This document shows positions 48,780 to 58,901 of a stretch of DNA of 64,000 bases, in pieces (position 1 is the stretch's first letter; every line of letters begins with the position of its first letter). The DNA lies in assembly GCF_009763255.1 (NCBI RefSeq), contig NZ_WSJB01000018.1:1-64000 (forward strand). Direction: 5' to 3'. The notes under the pieces are model-generated. The model did no database searches, had not been told where the DNA came from, and saw nothing but the letters and a program-made list of their open reading frames with translations. The DNA is from Bordetella sp. 02P26C-1. Lineage in GTDB: Bacteria > Pseudomonadota > Gammaproteobacteria > Burkholderiales > Burkholderiaceae_B. A program made the translations under genes and the position numbers.

Positions 48780-50804
48780 ATGAACGCCCGCCTTATCCGG
48801 CGCGCCAGTTTGTTCGTGTGGGCCATGCCCACGCTGGCCGCCGCTCAATCTGTTTCCTCCGAAACTCCCGCCTCCTCCCCCGTGCCCGAACTGGGTAGTG
48901 TCACAGTCACCGCGTCGCGCGTGCCTGTCGCCAACGACGATCAGCCAGTGCAGGTCTCCGTCCTCACCGAGGATCAAATCCGCCGCAGCAGCGCCACCAC
49001 GGTGCAGGAACTGCTATCGACGCAGACCGGCATCCATACGATAGACAGCACGGGCGCGGCCGATCAAGCCATGGTCGACATGCGCGGCTTTGGTCTGTCC
49101 GGCAGCGGTAACACGCTGATCTTGATCGACGGCGTGCCGCAGAACAATAACGACCTCTCCACGCCGGTACTGGGCGCCGTGCCCTTGTCGCGCATCGAGC
49201 GCATCGAAATCGTGCGCGGCAGCGGCTCGGTTCAATATGGCGGCGGCACAACGGGCGGCGTGATCAACATCTTGACCAAGCGCGGCTCGGCCGACGGCGA
49301 ACCCGTCGCGGCCAGCGTGACTGGCTCGGTGGGCAGCCACCAGCGGCGTCAGGTCGATGCGGCGTTCAGCCTGCAAAACGAACACATCACCGTGGACGCC
49401 TACGGCCAGAGCCTGCGCACCGACAACTACCGCGACAACAATCGCGAGCAGCGCGACAGCGGCGGCGGCAGCATCACCTTTCGCCACGACAACGGCCAGA
49501 TCCGGCTGTATGCGCGCACGATGCACCAGAAACTCGGTCTGCCCGGCCCACGCCTGGTCGACCCGGCAGCAGGCATCAATCAATACCGCGACGACCCGCG
49601 CGGCACGTCCACGCCCGACGACTATGTGGATACCCAGACCGACGCGTTTGGCATTCAGGTCGAACAGCGTATCGGTGCGGGCATGCTGTACGCGGAAATG
49701 AATCAGCGCGACAAGACGTTGCACGGGTTCACCGGCAGCGCCTATGGCGATATCTGGCGCGATCAGGATCTGGACGAGAGAACCGGTAGCTTGCGCTACC
49801 TGCTGCCAATCGCCGAAAAGCACGCGTTGATTGTGGGCGCCGATATGCTGGACAGCGATCTGGACGCATCGAATACGTATTCTTCATCGCCTCTGGCCGA
49901 CGCCTGGCGCGCGAAACAGCGGCGGCGCGGGGTGTTCGCCGAAGTCCAGGTTCAGGCCACCGAAACCACCCGAATCACGCTGGGCGGACGCCGTCAGTAT
50001 GCCAATGACGATCTGAAAACGCTGTCCGGCTACGGCGGCAATGCCGACGTGACCCGCCGTCTGGGCGCATGGCAGCTGGCGCTGCGGCAAGAACTGGGCG
50101 CGGGCTTCAGCTTCTACGGCAAGGCTGGCCGTAGCTTCCGCTTCGCGAATTCCGACGAGACGCTGTATGTCAGCACGCCGCTACAGCCGCAAACCTCCAT
50201 GGATAAGGAACTCGGCATACTCTGGCGCTCCGAGGCTTCCAGCGCCCGTCTGACCTGGTTCCGCTACGACCTGACCAACGAGATCCAGTACAACCCCCTG
50301 ACGTTTTCGAACGTCAACCTGGATCCGACCCGCCGCCAGGGCATTGAACTCGAGGGCGAGCATCAGCTGACGCCTTCCGTCAGTCTGAATGGCAACCTGA
50401 GCTGGACGCAGGCCACGTTCCGGTCCGGTACGGCCAATGGCGTTAACCTGACGGGTAACACCGTCCCATTGGTGCCGAAATGGATGGCGAATGTGGGTGC
50501 GACGTGGCGGCCGACGGATAAACTGTTCCTCAGTCTGGCGGGCCAATACGTGGGCAAAGCGCGTATGGATAACGATCAGGCCAACCAGTTCGATCATCAA
50601 CTGGATGATTACTTCCTCGTTAACGGCAAGGTCGGGTATGCCTTCAACAAACATGTCTCTGGCACATTGGCCGTCAACAATCTGTTTGATCGGGAATATG
50701 CGACCTATGGCATACGATCGGGCAGCACGGGCGGCAGCGGGTCGTACTACCTGTATCCGGCGTCTGGGCGCACCGTGCTGGCGTCCGTGACGCTGCGCTA
50801 CTGA
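48780..50804 (+). CDS. btuB: TonB-dependent vitamin B12 receptor, BtuB-like
   Basis: 674 residues from the ATG at 48780 (MNARLIRRASLFVWAMPTLAAAQ), with GAGG 7 bases upstream. Signal peptide about residues 1-23. A TonB-box-like segment is LGSVTVTASRVPVANDDQPVQVSVL (about 37-61), and the plug has VQELLSTQTGIHTIDS and LILIDGVPQNNNDLSTPV. VPLSRIERIEIVRGSGSVQYGGGTTGGVINILTKRG ends the plug. The beta-barrel fills the rest and ends GRTVLASVTLRY with a terminal aromatic residue. The B12 riboswitch directly upstream and the BtuF gene overlapping it downstream make cobalamin the likely cargo. The barrel itself is not specific enough to prove it. Confidence 0.88.
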   Translation: MNARLIRRASLFVWAMPTLAAAQSVSSETPASSPVPELGSVTVTASRVPVANDDQPVQVSVLTEDQIRRSSATTVQELLSTQTGIHTIDSTGAADQAMVDMRGFGLSGSGNTLILIDGVPQNNNDLSTPVLGAVPLSRIERIEIVRGSGSVQYGGGTTGGVINILTKRGSADGEPVAASVTGSVGSHQRRQVDAAFSLQNEHITVDAYGQSLRTDNYRDNNREQRDSGGGSITFRHDNGQIRLYARTMHQKLGLPGPRLVDPAAGINQYRDDPRGTSTPDDYVDTQTDAFGIQVEQRIGAGMLYAEMNQRDKTLHGFTGSAYGDIWRDQDLDERTGSLRYLLPIAEKHALIVGADMLDSDLDASNTYSSSPLADAWRAKQRRRGVFAEVQVQATETTRITLGGRRQYANDDLKTLSGYGGNADVTRRLGAWQLALRQELGAGFSFYGKAGRSFRFANSDETLYVSTPLQPQTSMDKELGILWRSEASSARLTWFRYDLTNEIQYNPLTFSNVNLDPTRRQGIELEGEHQLTPSVSLNGNLSWTQATFRSGTANGVNLTGNTVPLVPKWMANVGATWRPTDKLFLSLAGQYVGKARMDNDQANQFDHQLDDYFLVNGKVGYAFNKHVSGTLAVNNLFDREYATYGIRSGSTGGSGSYYLYPASGRTVLASVTLRY

Positions 50805-51760
50805 TGTCGGGACTGCGTCACGCAGCTCCGCGAAGGCATGCACGCTGGTTCGCACTGACGTGCGCGCTCTTTGCCGGGGGTGCCCTGTCCGCGCCCATCG
50901 TCGCACCGTCTGGCGCCGTGCCGGCTACCGCCGACGCGACCATTGCGGTACGCGACGATCAGGGCCGCGAGGTCGTGCTGGCGCGTCCCGCGCGGCGCGC
51001 GCTGACTGCCGCTCCGCACGCAACAGAGTTGGTCTATGCCGCCGGTGCGGGCGACTTTCTCGTCGGCACGGCGCAAGGCAGCAACTACCCCGATGCGGCG
51101 CGCTCGCTGCCAGGCATCGGCACGACCTTGGGGCCAAATCTGGAGATCGCGATGACGCTGCGTCCGGATCTGCTCATCGCTTGGCAGCCCCTGACTCCCG
51201 ACCGGCTGGGCGATCTGATGCTGCGCCTGAACGTACCGGTCTATTACAGCGATCCTCGCACACTGGCCGCCATCCCCGACGCGGTGGAAACCCTGGGTCG
51301 GCTGTTCGGAACGGAATCGAGGGCCTCGGCCGCAGCGCAAGGCATGCGCGCACGGCTCGCGACTCTGACGACCCGCTATGCCCAACGCAAACCGGTACGG
51401 GTATTTATTGAGGCCGGCGCGCAGCCGCTATACACGGTGAATCGCGAAAGCATCATCAACGACGCCATCCGGATCTGCGGCGGCGTCAATGTATTCGCGG
51501 ATGCCGATTTGCTAGCACCGCAGATTTCACTGGAAAGCGTACTTGCCGCCCGACCCGACGCAGTGATAACGAGCGCGATCCATCCTGAAGAGGCCCACGA
51601 AAACTTGCGCGCCTGGCAAGCGCGCGGCCTGCCCGCCGCGCAACGTGGCCACGTCTACACACTGGACGCCGACGCCCTGTATCGCCCCGGCCCGCGCCTG
51701 ATCGATGTAACCGAGCAGCTCTGCGCACACCTGGATAAAATCCGTCACTCCGTAGAATAA
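50804..51760 (+). CDS. btuF: Periplasmic cobalamin-binding protein, BtuF-like
   Basis: 318 residues; the ATG shares one base with the btuB stop. A signal peptide (about 1-29, [16 protein letters not shown]) precedes a cluster A periplasmic-binding domain: [41 protein letters not shown], then [26 protein letters not shown]. The long backbone helix follows (about 150-185), and the second lobe has [18 protein letters not shown]. Length and layout match BtuF/FhuD-type proteins. No BtuC or BtuD gene follows, so the inner-membrane ABC part must be elsewhere. Riboswitch control of the whole btuB-btuF transcript is likely. Confidence 0.85.
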   Translation: MSGLRHAAPRRHARWFALTCALFAGGALSAPIVAPSGAVPATADATIAVRDDQGREVVLARPARRALTAAPHATELVYAAGAGDFLVGTAQGSNYPDAARSLPGIGTTLGPNLEIAMTLRPDLLIAWQPLTPDRLGDLMLRLNVPVYYSDPRTLAAIPDAVETLGRLFGTESRASAAAQGMRARLATLTTRYAQRKPVRVFIEAGAQPLYTVNRESIINDAIRICGGVNVFADADLLAPQISLESVLAARPDAVITSAIHPEEAHENLRAWQARGLPAAQRGHVYTLDADALYRPGPRLIDVTEQLCAHLDKIRHSVE

Positions 51761-51843
51761 AGAAGCCCGCTGCGATTATCATGGTCGTTTCGCCGAGGGT
51801 CGTAGACCCGGCGGCCCGCCTTTCAAAATCAGCACGCATCACA

Positions 51844-52653
51844 ATGACGACTCAAGACACTCTGACTATTGCAGGACGCGACTATCAGTCCCGCCTTCTG
51901 GTAGGCACCGGCAAGTACAAGGATTTCGAACAGACGCGCGCCGCGCTCGACGCGAGCGGCGCGGAAATCGTCACGGTAGCCATCCGCCGTACCAATATTG
52001 GCCAGAATCCGGACGAACCCAGCCTGCTGGACTACGTGCCCACGTCGAAATTCACGTTGCTGCCCAACACCGCCGGCTGCTATACCGCCGACGATGCCGT
52101 GCGCACGCTGCGTCTAGCGCGCGAGCTGCTCGACGGCCACGATCTGGTGAAGCTCGAAGTGCTGGGCGACTCGCACACCCTGTTTCCCAACATGCCGGAA
52201 ACGCTGGCCGCCGCCAAAACGCTGGTCAATGATGGCTTCAAGGTGATGGTGTATTGCACCGACGACCCCATTCAATGCCGCATGCTCGAAGACATCGGCG
52301 TGGTCGCCGTCATGCCCTTGGCGTCGCTGATCGGCTCAGGGATGGGCATTCTGAATCCGTGGAATCTGCGCCTCATCATCGATCAGGCCCACGTGCCCGT
52401 GCTGGTGGATGCCGGTGTCGGCACCGCCTCGGATGCGGCCATCGCGATGGAATTGGGCTGCGACGGCGTGTTGATGAACACCGCCATCGCCGCCGCCCAG
52501 GACCCGGTCCTGATGGCGCGCGCCATGAAAAACGCCGTGCAAGCCGGCCGTGACGCTTTCCGCGCCGGCCGCATGCCGCGCAAACTGTATAGCGGCGCGC
52601 CCAGCTCGCCCACCGAAGGTCTGATCACCGCCGCCCCGGCCAACGTACGATGA
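51844..52653 (+). CDS. thiG: Thiazole synthase ThiG
   Basis: 269 residues from the ATG at 51844 ([21 protein letters not shown]). ThiG builds the thiazole phosphate of thiamine from deoxyxylulose phosphate, dehydroglycine and sulphur carried by Thi[15 protein letters not shown] lies at residues 18-31, the Schiff-base Lys103 is in [10 protein letters not shown], and the phosphate site is [14 protein letters not shown] (about 157). [31 protein letters not shown] (about 182-212) completes the signature. The sulphur-carrier gene thiS, often just upstream in this group, is absent here; only 83 bases separate it from btuF. It overlaps thiD by 4 bases. Confidence 0.95.
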   Translation: MTTQDTLTIAGRDYQSRLLVGTGKYKDFEQTRAALDASGAEIVTVAIRRTNIGQNPDEPSLLDYVPTSKFTLLPNTAGCYTADDAVRTLRLARELLDGHDLVKLEVLGDSHTLFPNMPETLAAAKTLVNDGFKVMVYCTDDPIQCRMLEDIGVVAVMPLASLIGSGMGILNPWNLRLIIDQAHVPVLVDAGVGTASDAAIAMELGCDGVLMNTAIAAAQDPVLMARAMKNAVQAGRDAFRAGRMPRKLYSGAPSSPTEGLITAAPANVR

Positions 52654-53495
52654 TTCCCGTGCAGGCAACGTCCTCGGGGACGCGTCAGATCCCCAATGCG
52701 CTGAGCATCGCCGGGGTCGATCCGTCTGGCGGCGCGGGCGTGCTGGCCGACGTCAAGGCCATGAGCGCGCTGGGCGCCTACGGCTGTGCGGTCGTGGCCG
52801 CGCTCACCGCGCAAAACACCCAGGGCGTAACAGCGATTTCGCCCGTCTCGCCCGCGTTTGTCGGCCAGCAGATCGACACCGTGTTTGCGGACCTGCGCAT
52901 CGATGCGGTCAAGATTGGCATGCTTGGTCAACAGCCGGTCACGCTGGTCGTGGCGGAAAAGCTGGCCAAATGGCAGCCGGCGCATGTGGTGCTGGACCCC
53001 GTCATGGTGGCCAAAAGCGGCGATCATCTGCTCGAACGCGATGCCGTCGGCGCGCTGCGCGAGGCGCTGCTGCCGCAGGCGACCATGCTCACGCCCAATC
53101 TGCCCGAGGCCGGCGTGCTGCTGGACGAGCGGCCCGTCGAAACCATCAAGGAAATGCGCCGCGTGGCCGAACGCCTGCGCCGCATCATGGCCTATGATGG
53201 CCAGCGCTGGGTCTTTCTGAAAGGCGGTCACCTGCCCGGCGACGATACCGTGGACTTGCTGCACGACGGCGATCGCATGATCGAGTTGCCCGGTCAGCGC
53301 ATCCCGACGCGCAACACCCACGGCACCGGCTGCACCTTGTCCGCCGCGCTGGCGGCCCTGCTGCCGCAGATCGACGATGTCCCCGAAGCCGCCCGGCGCG
53401 CCAAGGCCTATCTGGCCGAGGCGATTCGCCATGCGGACCGGCTGCAGGTCGGCTCAGGCCACGGCCCGACGCACCATTTCCATGCGTGGTGGTGA
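52650..53495 (+). CDS. thiD: Hydroxymethylpyrimidine/phosphomethylpyrimidine kinase ThiD
   Basis: 281 residues, translationally coupled to thiG (ATGA). ThiD phosphorylates HMP and HMP-phosphate to HMP-pyrophosphate for thiamine assembly. The ribokinase-like family marks are [32 protein letters not shown] at residues 12-43 and [10 protein letters not shown] at 50-59. VKIGMLGQ, then [16 protein letters not shown] (about 111-126) follow. The catalytic [17 protein letters not shown] motif, containing the conserved Asp/Gly-rich anion hole region, is near 216-232. The gene order thiG-thiD is unlinked to the ThiE-like fusion at 7.5 kb. Confidence 0.95.
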   Translation: MIPVQATSSGTRQIPNALSIAGVDPSGGAGVLADVKAMSALGAYGCAVVAALTAQNTQGVTAISPVSPAFVGQQIDTVFADLRIDAVKIGMLGQQPVTLVVAEKLAKWQPAHVVLDPVMVAKSGDHLLERDAVGALREALLPQATMLTPNLPEAGVLLDERPVETIKEMRRVAERLRRIMAYDGQRWVFLKGGHLPGDDTVDLLHDGDRMIELPGQRIPTRNTHGTGCTLSAALAALLPQIDDVPEAARRAKAYLAEAIRHADRLQVGSGHGPTHHFHAWW

Positions 53496-53597
53496 GCCGG
53501 CCGTGACCAAACACGCGCGCGGGCATTGTGATGTGCCCACGTTTACACCGAATCAGTACAATGCCCGCTGGTTCTTCCTGAATTCTTCTTCGCTGTC

Positions 53598-54278
53598 ATG
53601 AACGCTTCGACCCTGCCTGATGTAGAAAAAGCCCGCTTCAACATGGTGGAGCAGCAAATCCGCCCCTGGGATGTGCTCGATCCCAAGGTGCTCGACGCGC
53701 TGTTCGTTGTGCGTCGCGAGCAATTCGTGCCTCCGGCACTGCGCGCGCTGGCGTTTTCTGATCTGGAAATCCCGCTGGAAATCGGCTCGACCAATACGCG
53801 CCAGAACATGCTGGCGCCCAAGATCGAAGCCCGTCTGGCACAGGAACTGCAATTGACGCCGACGGACTGTGTGCTGGAAATCGGCACGGGCTCCGGCTAT
53901 CAAGCCGCGCTCCTGGCTCATCTGGCTCAGCAAGTCACCTCGGTCGAGATCGATAACCGTCTGGTCGCGTTCGCGCAAAGCAATCTGCAGGCGAACAACG
54001 TCACCAACGTTAAAGTCGAAACCGGCGACGGCCGCAACGGCTGGGGCACCACCGAATACGACGCCATCCTGGTCACCGGTTCCGTACCCGTGGTCCCGGA
54101 CGCGCTGAAGTACCAGCTGCGCGTGGGCGGCCGCCTGGTGGTGATCGTGGGTCAAGCCCCGATCATGACCGCCTGTCGAATCACCCGCACTACCGCCGCC
54201 ACATTCGAGACGGTCAACCTGTTCGAAACCGTGGTCAAGCCGTTGCGCGGGACCACTGTGTCGCACTTCAAGTTCTGA
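53598..54278 (+). CDS. Protein-L-isoaspartate O-methyltransferase-like protein
   Basis: 226 residues, Rossmann methyltransferase of the Pcm/PCMT family. The N-terminus has FNMVEQQIRPWDVLDPKVLDALFVVRREQFVPP. Motif I binding S-adenosylmethionine is VLEIGTGSGYQAALLAHLAQQVTSVEID (about 92-119), and the later segments are DAILVTGSVPVVPDAL and LRVGGRLVVIVGQAPIM. Betaproteobacterial genes of this type sit next to tolC and often lack tested isoaspartate repair activity. The catalytic role is therefore inferred from fold only. The next gene, tolC, starts 9 bases later. Confidence 0.88.
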   Translation: MNASTLPDVEKARFNMVEQQIRPWDVLDPKVLDALFVVRREQFVPPALRALAFSDLEIPLEIGSTNTRQNMLAPKIEARLAQELQLTPTDCVLEIGTGSGYQAALLAHLAQQVTSVEIDNRLVAFAQSNLQANNVTNVKVETGDGRNGWGTTEYDAILVTGSVPVVPDALKYQLRVGGRLVVIVGQAPIMTACRITRTTAATFETVNLFETVVKPLRGTTVSHFKF

Positions 54279-54287
54279 CCCGCCTCC

Positions 54288-55622
54288 ATGCGCGCCCGAC
54301 GGATTGCGACGGCGCTGAGCCTGGCGCTAAGCGCCGGGTGGAGCCTGCCGGCCCATGCGGCCCAGGATCTTTGGCAAACATGGCAAGCTGCGCTAGCCAA
54401 CGATCCGGTGTATGCGGCGGCGCGCGCGCAGTATCGCGCTTCGATTGAACAGCTGCCCCAGGCGCGCGCCGGCTTGCTGCCGGCCGTCAGCGCCGAGGTG
54501 GGCCTGATGTATCAGGACACGCGGGCGACCAACAATCTGTCGCAGCGAGTGCGGGACGACACCTACGCGCCCTGGCAGCTGGTGCTGACGCAACCGCTTT
54601 ACGACTGGTCGCGCTGGCAGCGTTACGAACAAGCCAAACTCGGCGTGGCCGATGCGGAACTGGCGCTGCAGCAGGCCTATCAGGACCTGCTATTGCGCGT
54701 GTCGGATGCGTATTTCGGCATCCTGGCCGCCGAAGACGCCCTGACGGCGACCGAGGGCGAAAAAGCCTCCGTCGCGGCCCAACTAGAGGCCGCGAAACGC
54801 AATTTCGAACTGGGCACGGCGACCATTACCGACACATATGAGGCCCAAGCCCGCTACGATCTGGTCGTGGCGGAAGAGCTCCGGTTACAGCACCAGCTGA
54901 CCGTGCTGCGCGGCGAACTGACGCAGATTATTGGTCAACCGCCCGAAGCACTGGCCGAACTGCCGGCAGATATTGCGCTACCCGCGCCACAGCCCGCGCG
55001 CCAGGAAGACTGGACCACGCAAGCCGAAGCGGCCAGCCTTGCCGTCGCGCGTGCCCAGCTGCAAACCCAAATCGCGCAACGCGAAATTCAAATCGCGCGC
55101 GCGGGCCACTACCCCACGCTGAGCCTGCAGGCCTCCAGCGGCCGCGCCAGCAACGCCAACCGCCAAACGGCAGGCAGTCGCGCTGCCGACAGTTCGGTGG
55201 GCGTCGTGTTGTCGGTGCCGATTTATTCCGGTGGCGGCGTGTCTTCGCAGGTCACCGAGCGTGTGCAACTCGAACAGCGTGCTCGCAGCGAATACCTGGC
55301 GGCCCGCCGTCAGGCCGCGCAGTCCGCGCGCCAGTATTACACCGGCGTGCTGTCCGGTCTGGCACGCGTGCGCGCGCTCGAAGCCGGCGTGAAGTCCAGC
55401 CGAGCCGCAGTGCAAGCGAACGAAACGGGCTACGAACTGGGGGTGCGGATCAACCTGGACGTACTGGCCTCGCAGCAACAGCTCTACGCCACCCAGCGCG
55501 ACCTCGCGCAGGCACGCTATACGGCGTTATTAGACGGACTACGACTCAAGGCTGCCGGGGGCATTTTGTCTGAAGCCGATCTGGAAACCATCAACCGGCT
55601 GCTACGCCTGCCGCGTCGTTGA
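54288..55622 (+). CDS. tolC: TolC-family outer-membrane channel
   Basis: 444 residues. A signal peptide (LSLALSAGWSLPAHAA, about residues 10-26) is followed by AQDLWQTWQAALANDPVYAAARAQYRASIEQLPQARAGLLPAV, the standard TolC opening. Two repeats of coiled-coil helices follow (about 80-230 and 260-420), with the WELWGR-like strand region replaced by VLTQPLYDWSRWQRYEQAKL. There is no lipobox, which separates it from the NodT-type lipoprotein channel at 8.5 kb. TolC serves type I secretion and multidrug efflux. It follows the Pcm-like gene by 9 bases, an order kept in related genomes. Confidence 0.94.
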   Translation: MRARRIATALSLALSAGWSLPAHAAQDLWQTWQAALANDPVYAAARAQYRASIEQLPQARAGLLPAVSAEVGLMYQDTRATNNLSQRVRDDTYAPWQLVLTQPLYDWSRWQRYEQAKLGVADAELALQQAYQDLLLRVSDAYFGILAAEDALTATEGEKASVAAQLEAAKRNFELGTATITDTYEAQARYDLVVAEELRLQHQLTVLRGELTQIIGQPPEALAELPADIALPAPQPARQEDWTTQAEAASLAVARAQLQTQIAQREIQIARAGHYPTLSLQASSGRASNANRQTAGSRAADSSVGVVLSVPIYSGGGVSSQVTERVQLEQRARSEYLAARRQAAQSARQYYTGVLSGLARVRALEAGVKSSRAAVQANETGYELGVRINLDVLASQQQLYATQRDLAQARYTALLDGLRLKAAGGILSEADLETINRLLRLPRR

Positions 55623-55650
55623 AAAGACATGAGGCCAGCAGTCGTCGCAA

Positions 55651-56142
55651 TCACGACACGCCTCGGATCTTCTTTACCAATGACGTCGTGGAGCGTTGAA
55701 ACTCAAAGGGAATCGCCACTGCGCGGCCACCCCAGGTCTTCACCAACGCCGTCTCCGGCAGCGTTTCCATGTCGTAATCGCCGCCCTTGACGATCAGATC
55801 GGGACGCAGCTCGCCGATGAGTTCGACCGGCGTGTCTTCATGAAACGTGGTGACCACGGACACGCAACCCAACGCAGCCAGCAAGGCCGCACGGTCTTCT
55901 TCTCGATTCAGCGGCCGATCGTCGCCCTTGCCCAGGCGGCGCACGGATTCGTCCGTGTTGATCGCCACGATCAGCGTCGCGCCCAACTGAGCGGCCTGAT
56001 CCAGGTAAGTCGCATGCCCTCGATGCAGAATATCGAAGACCCCATTGGTAAAAACTAAGGGACGTGGCAAGTCGCCGCGAGCCACGGCCGCAGCGCAGGC
56101 CTCGCGGGTGAGGATTTTGGATTCGAAACGGGCGGATGACAT
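55651..56142 (-). CDS. rfaE2: D-glycero-beta-D-manno-heptose 1-phosphate adenylyltransferase (RfaE2/HldE C-terminal type)
   Basis: 163 residues from the ATG at 56142 (MSSARFESKILTREACAAAVA); the open frame runs 11 codons further. It is a small nucleotidyltransferase that activates heptose-1-phosphate as ADP-heptose for lipopolysaccharide core. The HIGH-type motif is TNGVFDILHRGHATYL (about 33-48). The other motifs are AINTDESVRRLGKGDDRPL (about 62-80) and PDLIVKGGDYDMETLPETALV (about 118-138). The kinase half (RfaE1) is not attached, as is normal in Bordetella-like genomes. It follows the ferritin-like gene by 151 bases on the same strand. Confidence 0.94.
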   Translation of the reverse strand: MSSARFESKILTREACAAAVARGDLPRPLVFTNGVFDILHRGHATYLDQAAQLGATLIVAINTDESVRRLGKGDDRPLNREEDRAALLAALGCVSVVTTFHEDTPVELIGELRPDLIVKGGDYDMETLPETALVKTWGGRAVAIPFEFQRSTTSLVKKIRGVS

Positions 56143-56293
56143 GGCGCGATTGTACGCTGAGGCGCAGCTCACCAAGACGGCCGGTTGCCGCAGCCCACGT
56201 GTACGCCGTAGACGATTCGGGCGTTATGGGGCGGCCTATGCGCAGATTGCCTGATAGCCAATCCCAGCCGGCCCCGATGCACCAAATCGTTCC

Positions 56294-57178
56294 TTATGCC
56301 CCGACCGGCACGATAATCGGCCGCGGCTCGCGCGCGGAGATCAGATTCGAAACCTCCTTACGGTAGCGGCTCAGATCCTTGACCGTGTCAAAGCTCCTGC
56401 CCAGCAGCTTGGACAGAATGTGCAGAATGCGCGATGCGACTTTGCCTTCCCACACATCGTCGAACCGGATCTGCGAGTCCAGCCAGTTTTCCAGCCAGCC
56501 CGGCTCGGGCAGTCGCGACTGCACCGTATCGTTGGGGAACAGGTCCTTGTTCACGTGCAGATTGGTCGGGTGCATGGCCTGCGATGTCCGACCCGCCGAG
56601 GCCATCAAGACCCCGATCTTGGAGAAGGACAAGCGCGCCTGCTCGCTGGTCTGCTCGCCACGGTCATGCAGCGCGCGGCGCATGTACTGCAGATACGCGC
56701 CAGCATGGCGCGCCTCGTCGCGAGAGATCGTGCGATAGATCTCGCGGATCACAGGCTCGGTGTGCCATTCGGCGGCGCGACGATACCAGTGGTTCAGACG
56801 AATCTCGCCGCAGAAATGCAGCATCAACGTATCGAGCTCGGGCGCCGGGTCGAACTCGAAACGGATCTTGTGCAGCTCCTCTTCGGTGGGCACCAGCTCC
56901 GGGCAGAACCGGCGCAGGTATTCCATCAACACCAACGAGTGCTTTTGTTCTTCGAAAAACCAGACCGACATAAACGCGCAGAAATCGCTGTCTTCGCGGT
57001 TGTCGCGCAAGAACATCTCCGTCGCGGGCAGCGCGGCCCACTCGGTGATGGCGTTCATCTTGATGGTGTACGCCTGTTCGTCCGACAGCTTGCTGCGATC
57101 GAATTCGTGCCAGGGGATATCGCTCGCCATGTTCCAGCGCACGGCTTCCATGGTCTTGAAAAGTTCAGGATAAAGCAT
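56294..57178 (-). CDS. Ferritin-like diiron protein of unknown function
   Basis: 294 residues, four-helix-bundle type. Possible diiron ligands are EWAALPATEMFL (about residue 46-57), the EExxH-type FFEEQKHSLVLMEYL (about 74-88), EIRLNHWYRRAAE (about 125-137) and the second DEARHAGAYLQYM (about 153-165). The spacing resembles ferritin-like and acyl-ACP-desaturase-like oxygenases. No signal peptide is present, so it is cytosolic. It lies upstream of rfaE2 and downstream of ubiB, with no clear shared pathway. It could be an oxygenase or an oxygen/iron-linked stress protein; nothing in the sequence decides. Confidence 0.75.
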   Translation of the reverse strand: MLYPELFKTMEAVRWNMASDIPWHEFDRSKLSDEQAYTIKMNAITEWAALPATEMFLRDNREDSDFCAFMSVWFFEEQKHSLVLMEYLRRFCPELVPTEEELHKIRFEFDPAPELDTLMLHFCGEIRLNHWYRRAAEWHTEPVIREIYRTISRDEARHAGAYLQYMRRALHDRGEQTSEQARLSFSKIGVLMASAGRTSQAMHPTNLHVNKDLFPNDTVQSRLPEPGWLENWLDSQIRFDDVWEGKVASRILHILSKLLGRSFDTVKDLSRYRKEVSNLISAREPRPIIVPVGA

Positions 57179-57341
57179 GTTTTGGCCCTATGTATTCCCG
57201 CTCGGGGCGCCTCTGTAGGTAAACGCCGTGTCATCACGGCTCAGTCGCTGTGCGCACATCACGCAAGCGTGTTTATCGCTGTCGCATGCGAAACTGCCGT
57301 GACACTGCACGACAGAGTCATGACCGCACACTAACAACTGC

Positions 57342-58901
57342 TCAGCGAGTCAGCGCCCAAAGGGCCACTCCCACTGCAACCGCCAGCACCGCCGTCAAGG
57401 CGACCAACAAGCGATTGTTCTGCTCCTGCGCCTGGCGCAACCGGGTCATTTCCGCGAGCAGGTACGGCGATGTGTCAGGACGACTCAAGCGCTCGTACAT
57501 CAAACGTGGCAAGGCCGGCAGCGTCTGTGACCATTGGGTTGCTTCCTTGGTCAAGGTTTGCCGCAAGCCTTCCAAACCGATGCGTCGCCGCATCCAGTTT
57601 TCAAGATAAGGTTTCGCCGTTTTCCAGAGATCCAGGTTCGGGTCCAATTGCCGGCCCAGCCCTTCAACGTTCAACAGGGTCTTTTGCAGCAGCACGAGCT
57701 GCGGCTGAATTTCCACGTTGAAACGGCGCGAGGTTTGGAACAGACGCAATAGCACCTGACCTAAAGAGATCTCCGACAATGGTCGGTCGAAATACGGTTC
57801 GCAAACGGCGCGCACCGCGCCCTCGAGTTCTTCTTCGCGGGTATCGGCTGGCACCCAGCCGGATTCGATATGCAGCTGCGCGACGCGACGATAATCGCGA
57901 TGGAAAAACGCGAGGAAATTCTGCGCGAGGTAGTTCTTGTCGAACTCCGACAGCGAACCGACGATGCCGAAATCCAGCGCGATATATCGACCCAGCGTCT
58001 CGGGCTGGTCTGATACATAGATGTTGCCCGGGTGCATATCGGCATGGAAAAAACCATCCGAAAACACCTGACTGAAAAAGATATCCACGCCGCTGCGCGC
58101 GAGTTTCGGAATATCGATGCCGGCCGCGCGCAACCGATCCACCTGCCCCACCGGAATGCCATACATGCGCTGCATGGTGAACACGGTGGAGGTCGTGAAT
58201 TCCCAGATCACTTCCGGCACAATCAGCCAATCGCCACGCCCGGAGGCCGCGTCGAAATTGCGGCGCAACTGACTGCAATTGGACGCCTCGCGCACCAGAT
58301 CGAGCTCGTCGTGCAGATAGTTATCGAATTCTGCGACCACCTCGCGCGGCTTGAGCCGACGGCCATCGGGGCCGGTGCGCTCGATGATGCGCGCGACCCA
58401 GTGCAATAGCGCCAGATCGCGCTCGATCGCCTCGCGCATGCCAGGACGCAGCACCTTGACGGCAACCTCGCGACCGTCGTGCAGCACCGCGAAGTGCACC
58501 TGCGCAATGGATGCGGATGCGACCGGATCCACCTCGAAATGCGCAAACAGCTGCGCGGGCGGCGCCCCTAATGCGGCCTCGATGCAGGCGGCAGCCTGAG
58601 CCGACGGAAACGGCGCCACGCGGTCTTGGAGCAAGGCCAGCTCGTTGGCGATATCGGCGGGGATCAAGTCGCGCCGCGTCGACAGCATCTGCCCGAACTT
58701 CACGAAGATCGGGCCCAGCGATTCCAACGCACGGCGCAGTCGCAGTCCACGCGGGGCTTTGGGCCGGCGCCCCAGACGCAAGGTCCAACGCAACGCGCGG
58801 GCGAGCGGGTGATTCAGACTCGATAACGCAAGGTCGTCCAGCCCATACCGGTACGCCACGCCCAAAATACGCAGAATATGCAGGAAACTAAACATCGTCA
58901 C
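57342..58901 (-). CDS. ubiB: Ubiquinone biosynthesis protein UbiB (ABC1/ADCK family atypical kinase)
   Basis: 519 residues with the GTG at 58901 as first start (GTG ACG ATG); the ATG at 58895 is an alternative. UbiB is an atypical protein-kinase-like ATPase needed for ubiquinone production at the inner membrane. The family KxGQ motif is [16 protein letters not shown] (about 72-87). The Ala-rich nucleotide loop is [10 protein letters not shown] (about 127-136), followed by the invariant Lys in [11 protein letters not shown]. The catalytic [11 protein letters not shown] (about 289-299) and the metal-binding [15 protein letters not shown] (about 309-323) follow. Two C-terminal membrane helices end the protein ([18 protein letters not shown]). 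It overlaps ubiJ by 4 bases. Confidence 0.96.
   Translation of the reverse strand: MTMFSFLHILRILGVAYRYGLDDLALSSLNHPLARALRWTLRLGRRPKAPRGLRLRRALESLGPIFVKFGQMLSTRRDLIPADIANELALLQDRVAPFPSAQAAACIEAALGAPPAQLFAHFEVDPVASASIAQVHFAVLHDGREVAVKVLRPGMREAIERDLALLHWVARIIERTGPDGRRLKPREVVAEFDNYLHDELDLVREASNCSQLRRNFDAASGRGDWLIVPEVIWEFTTSTVFTMQRMYGIPVGQVDRLRAAGIDIPKLARSGVDIFFSQVFSDGFFHADMHPGNIYVSDQPETLGRYIALDFGIVGSLSEFDKNYLAQNFLAFFHRDYRRVAQLHIESGWVPADTREEELEGAVRAVCEPYFDRPLSEISLGQVLLRLFQTSRRFNVEIQPQLVLLQKTLLNVEGLGRQLDPNLDLWKTAKPYLENWMRRRIGLEGLRQTLTKEATQWSQTLPALPRLMYERLSRPDTSPYLLAEMTRLRQAQEQNNRLLVALTAVLAVAVGVALWALTR

Noticed and set aside
50181..53432. Minus-strand frames opposite btuB, btuF, thiG and thiD
   Set aside because: No motif; the plus-strand genes are complete, coupled and led by a riboswitch.
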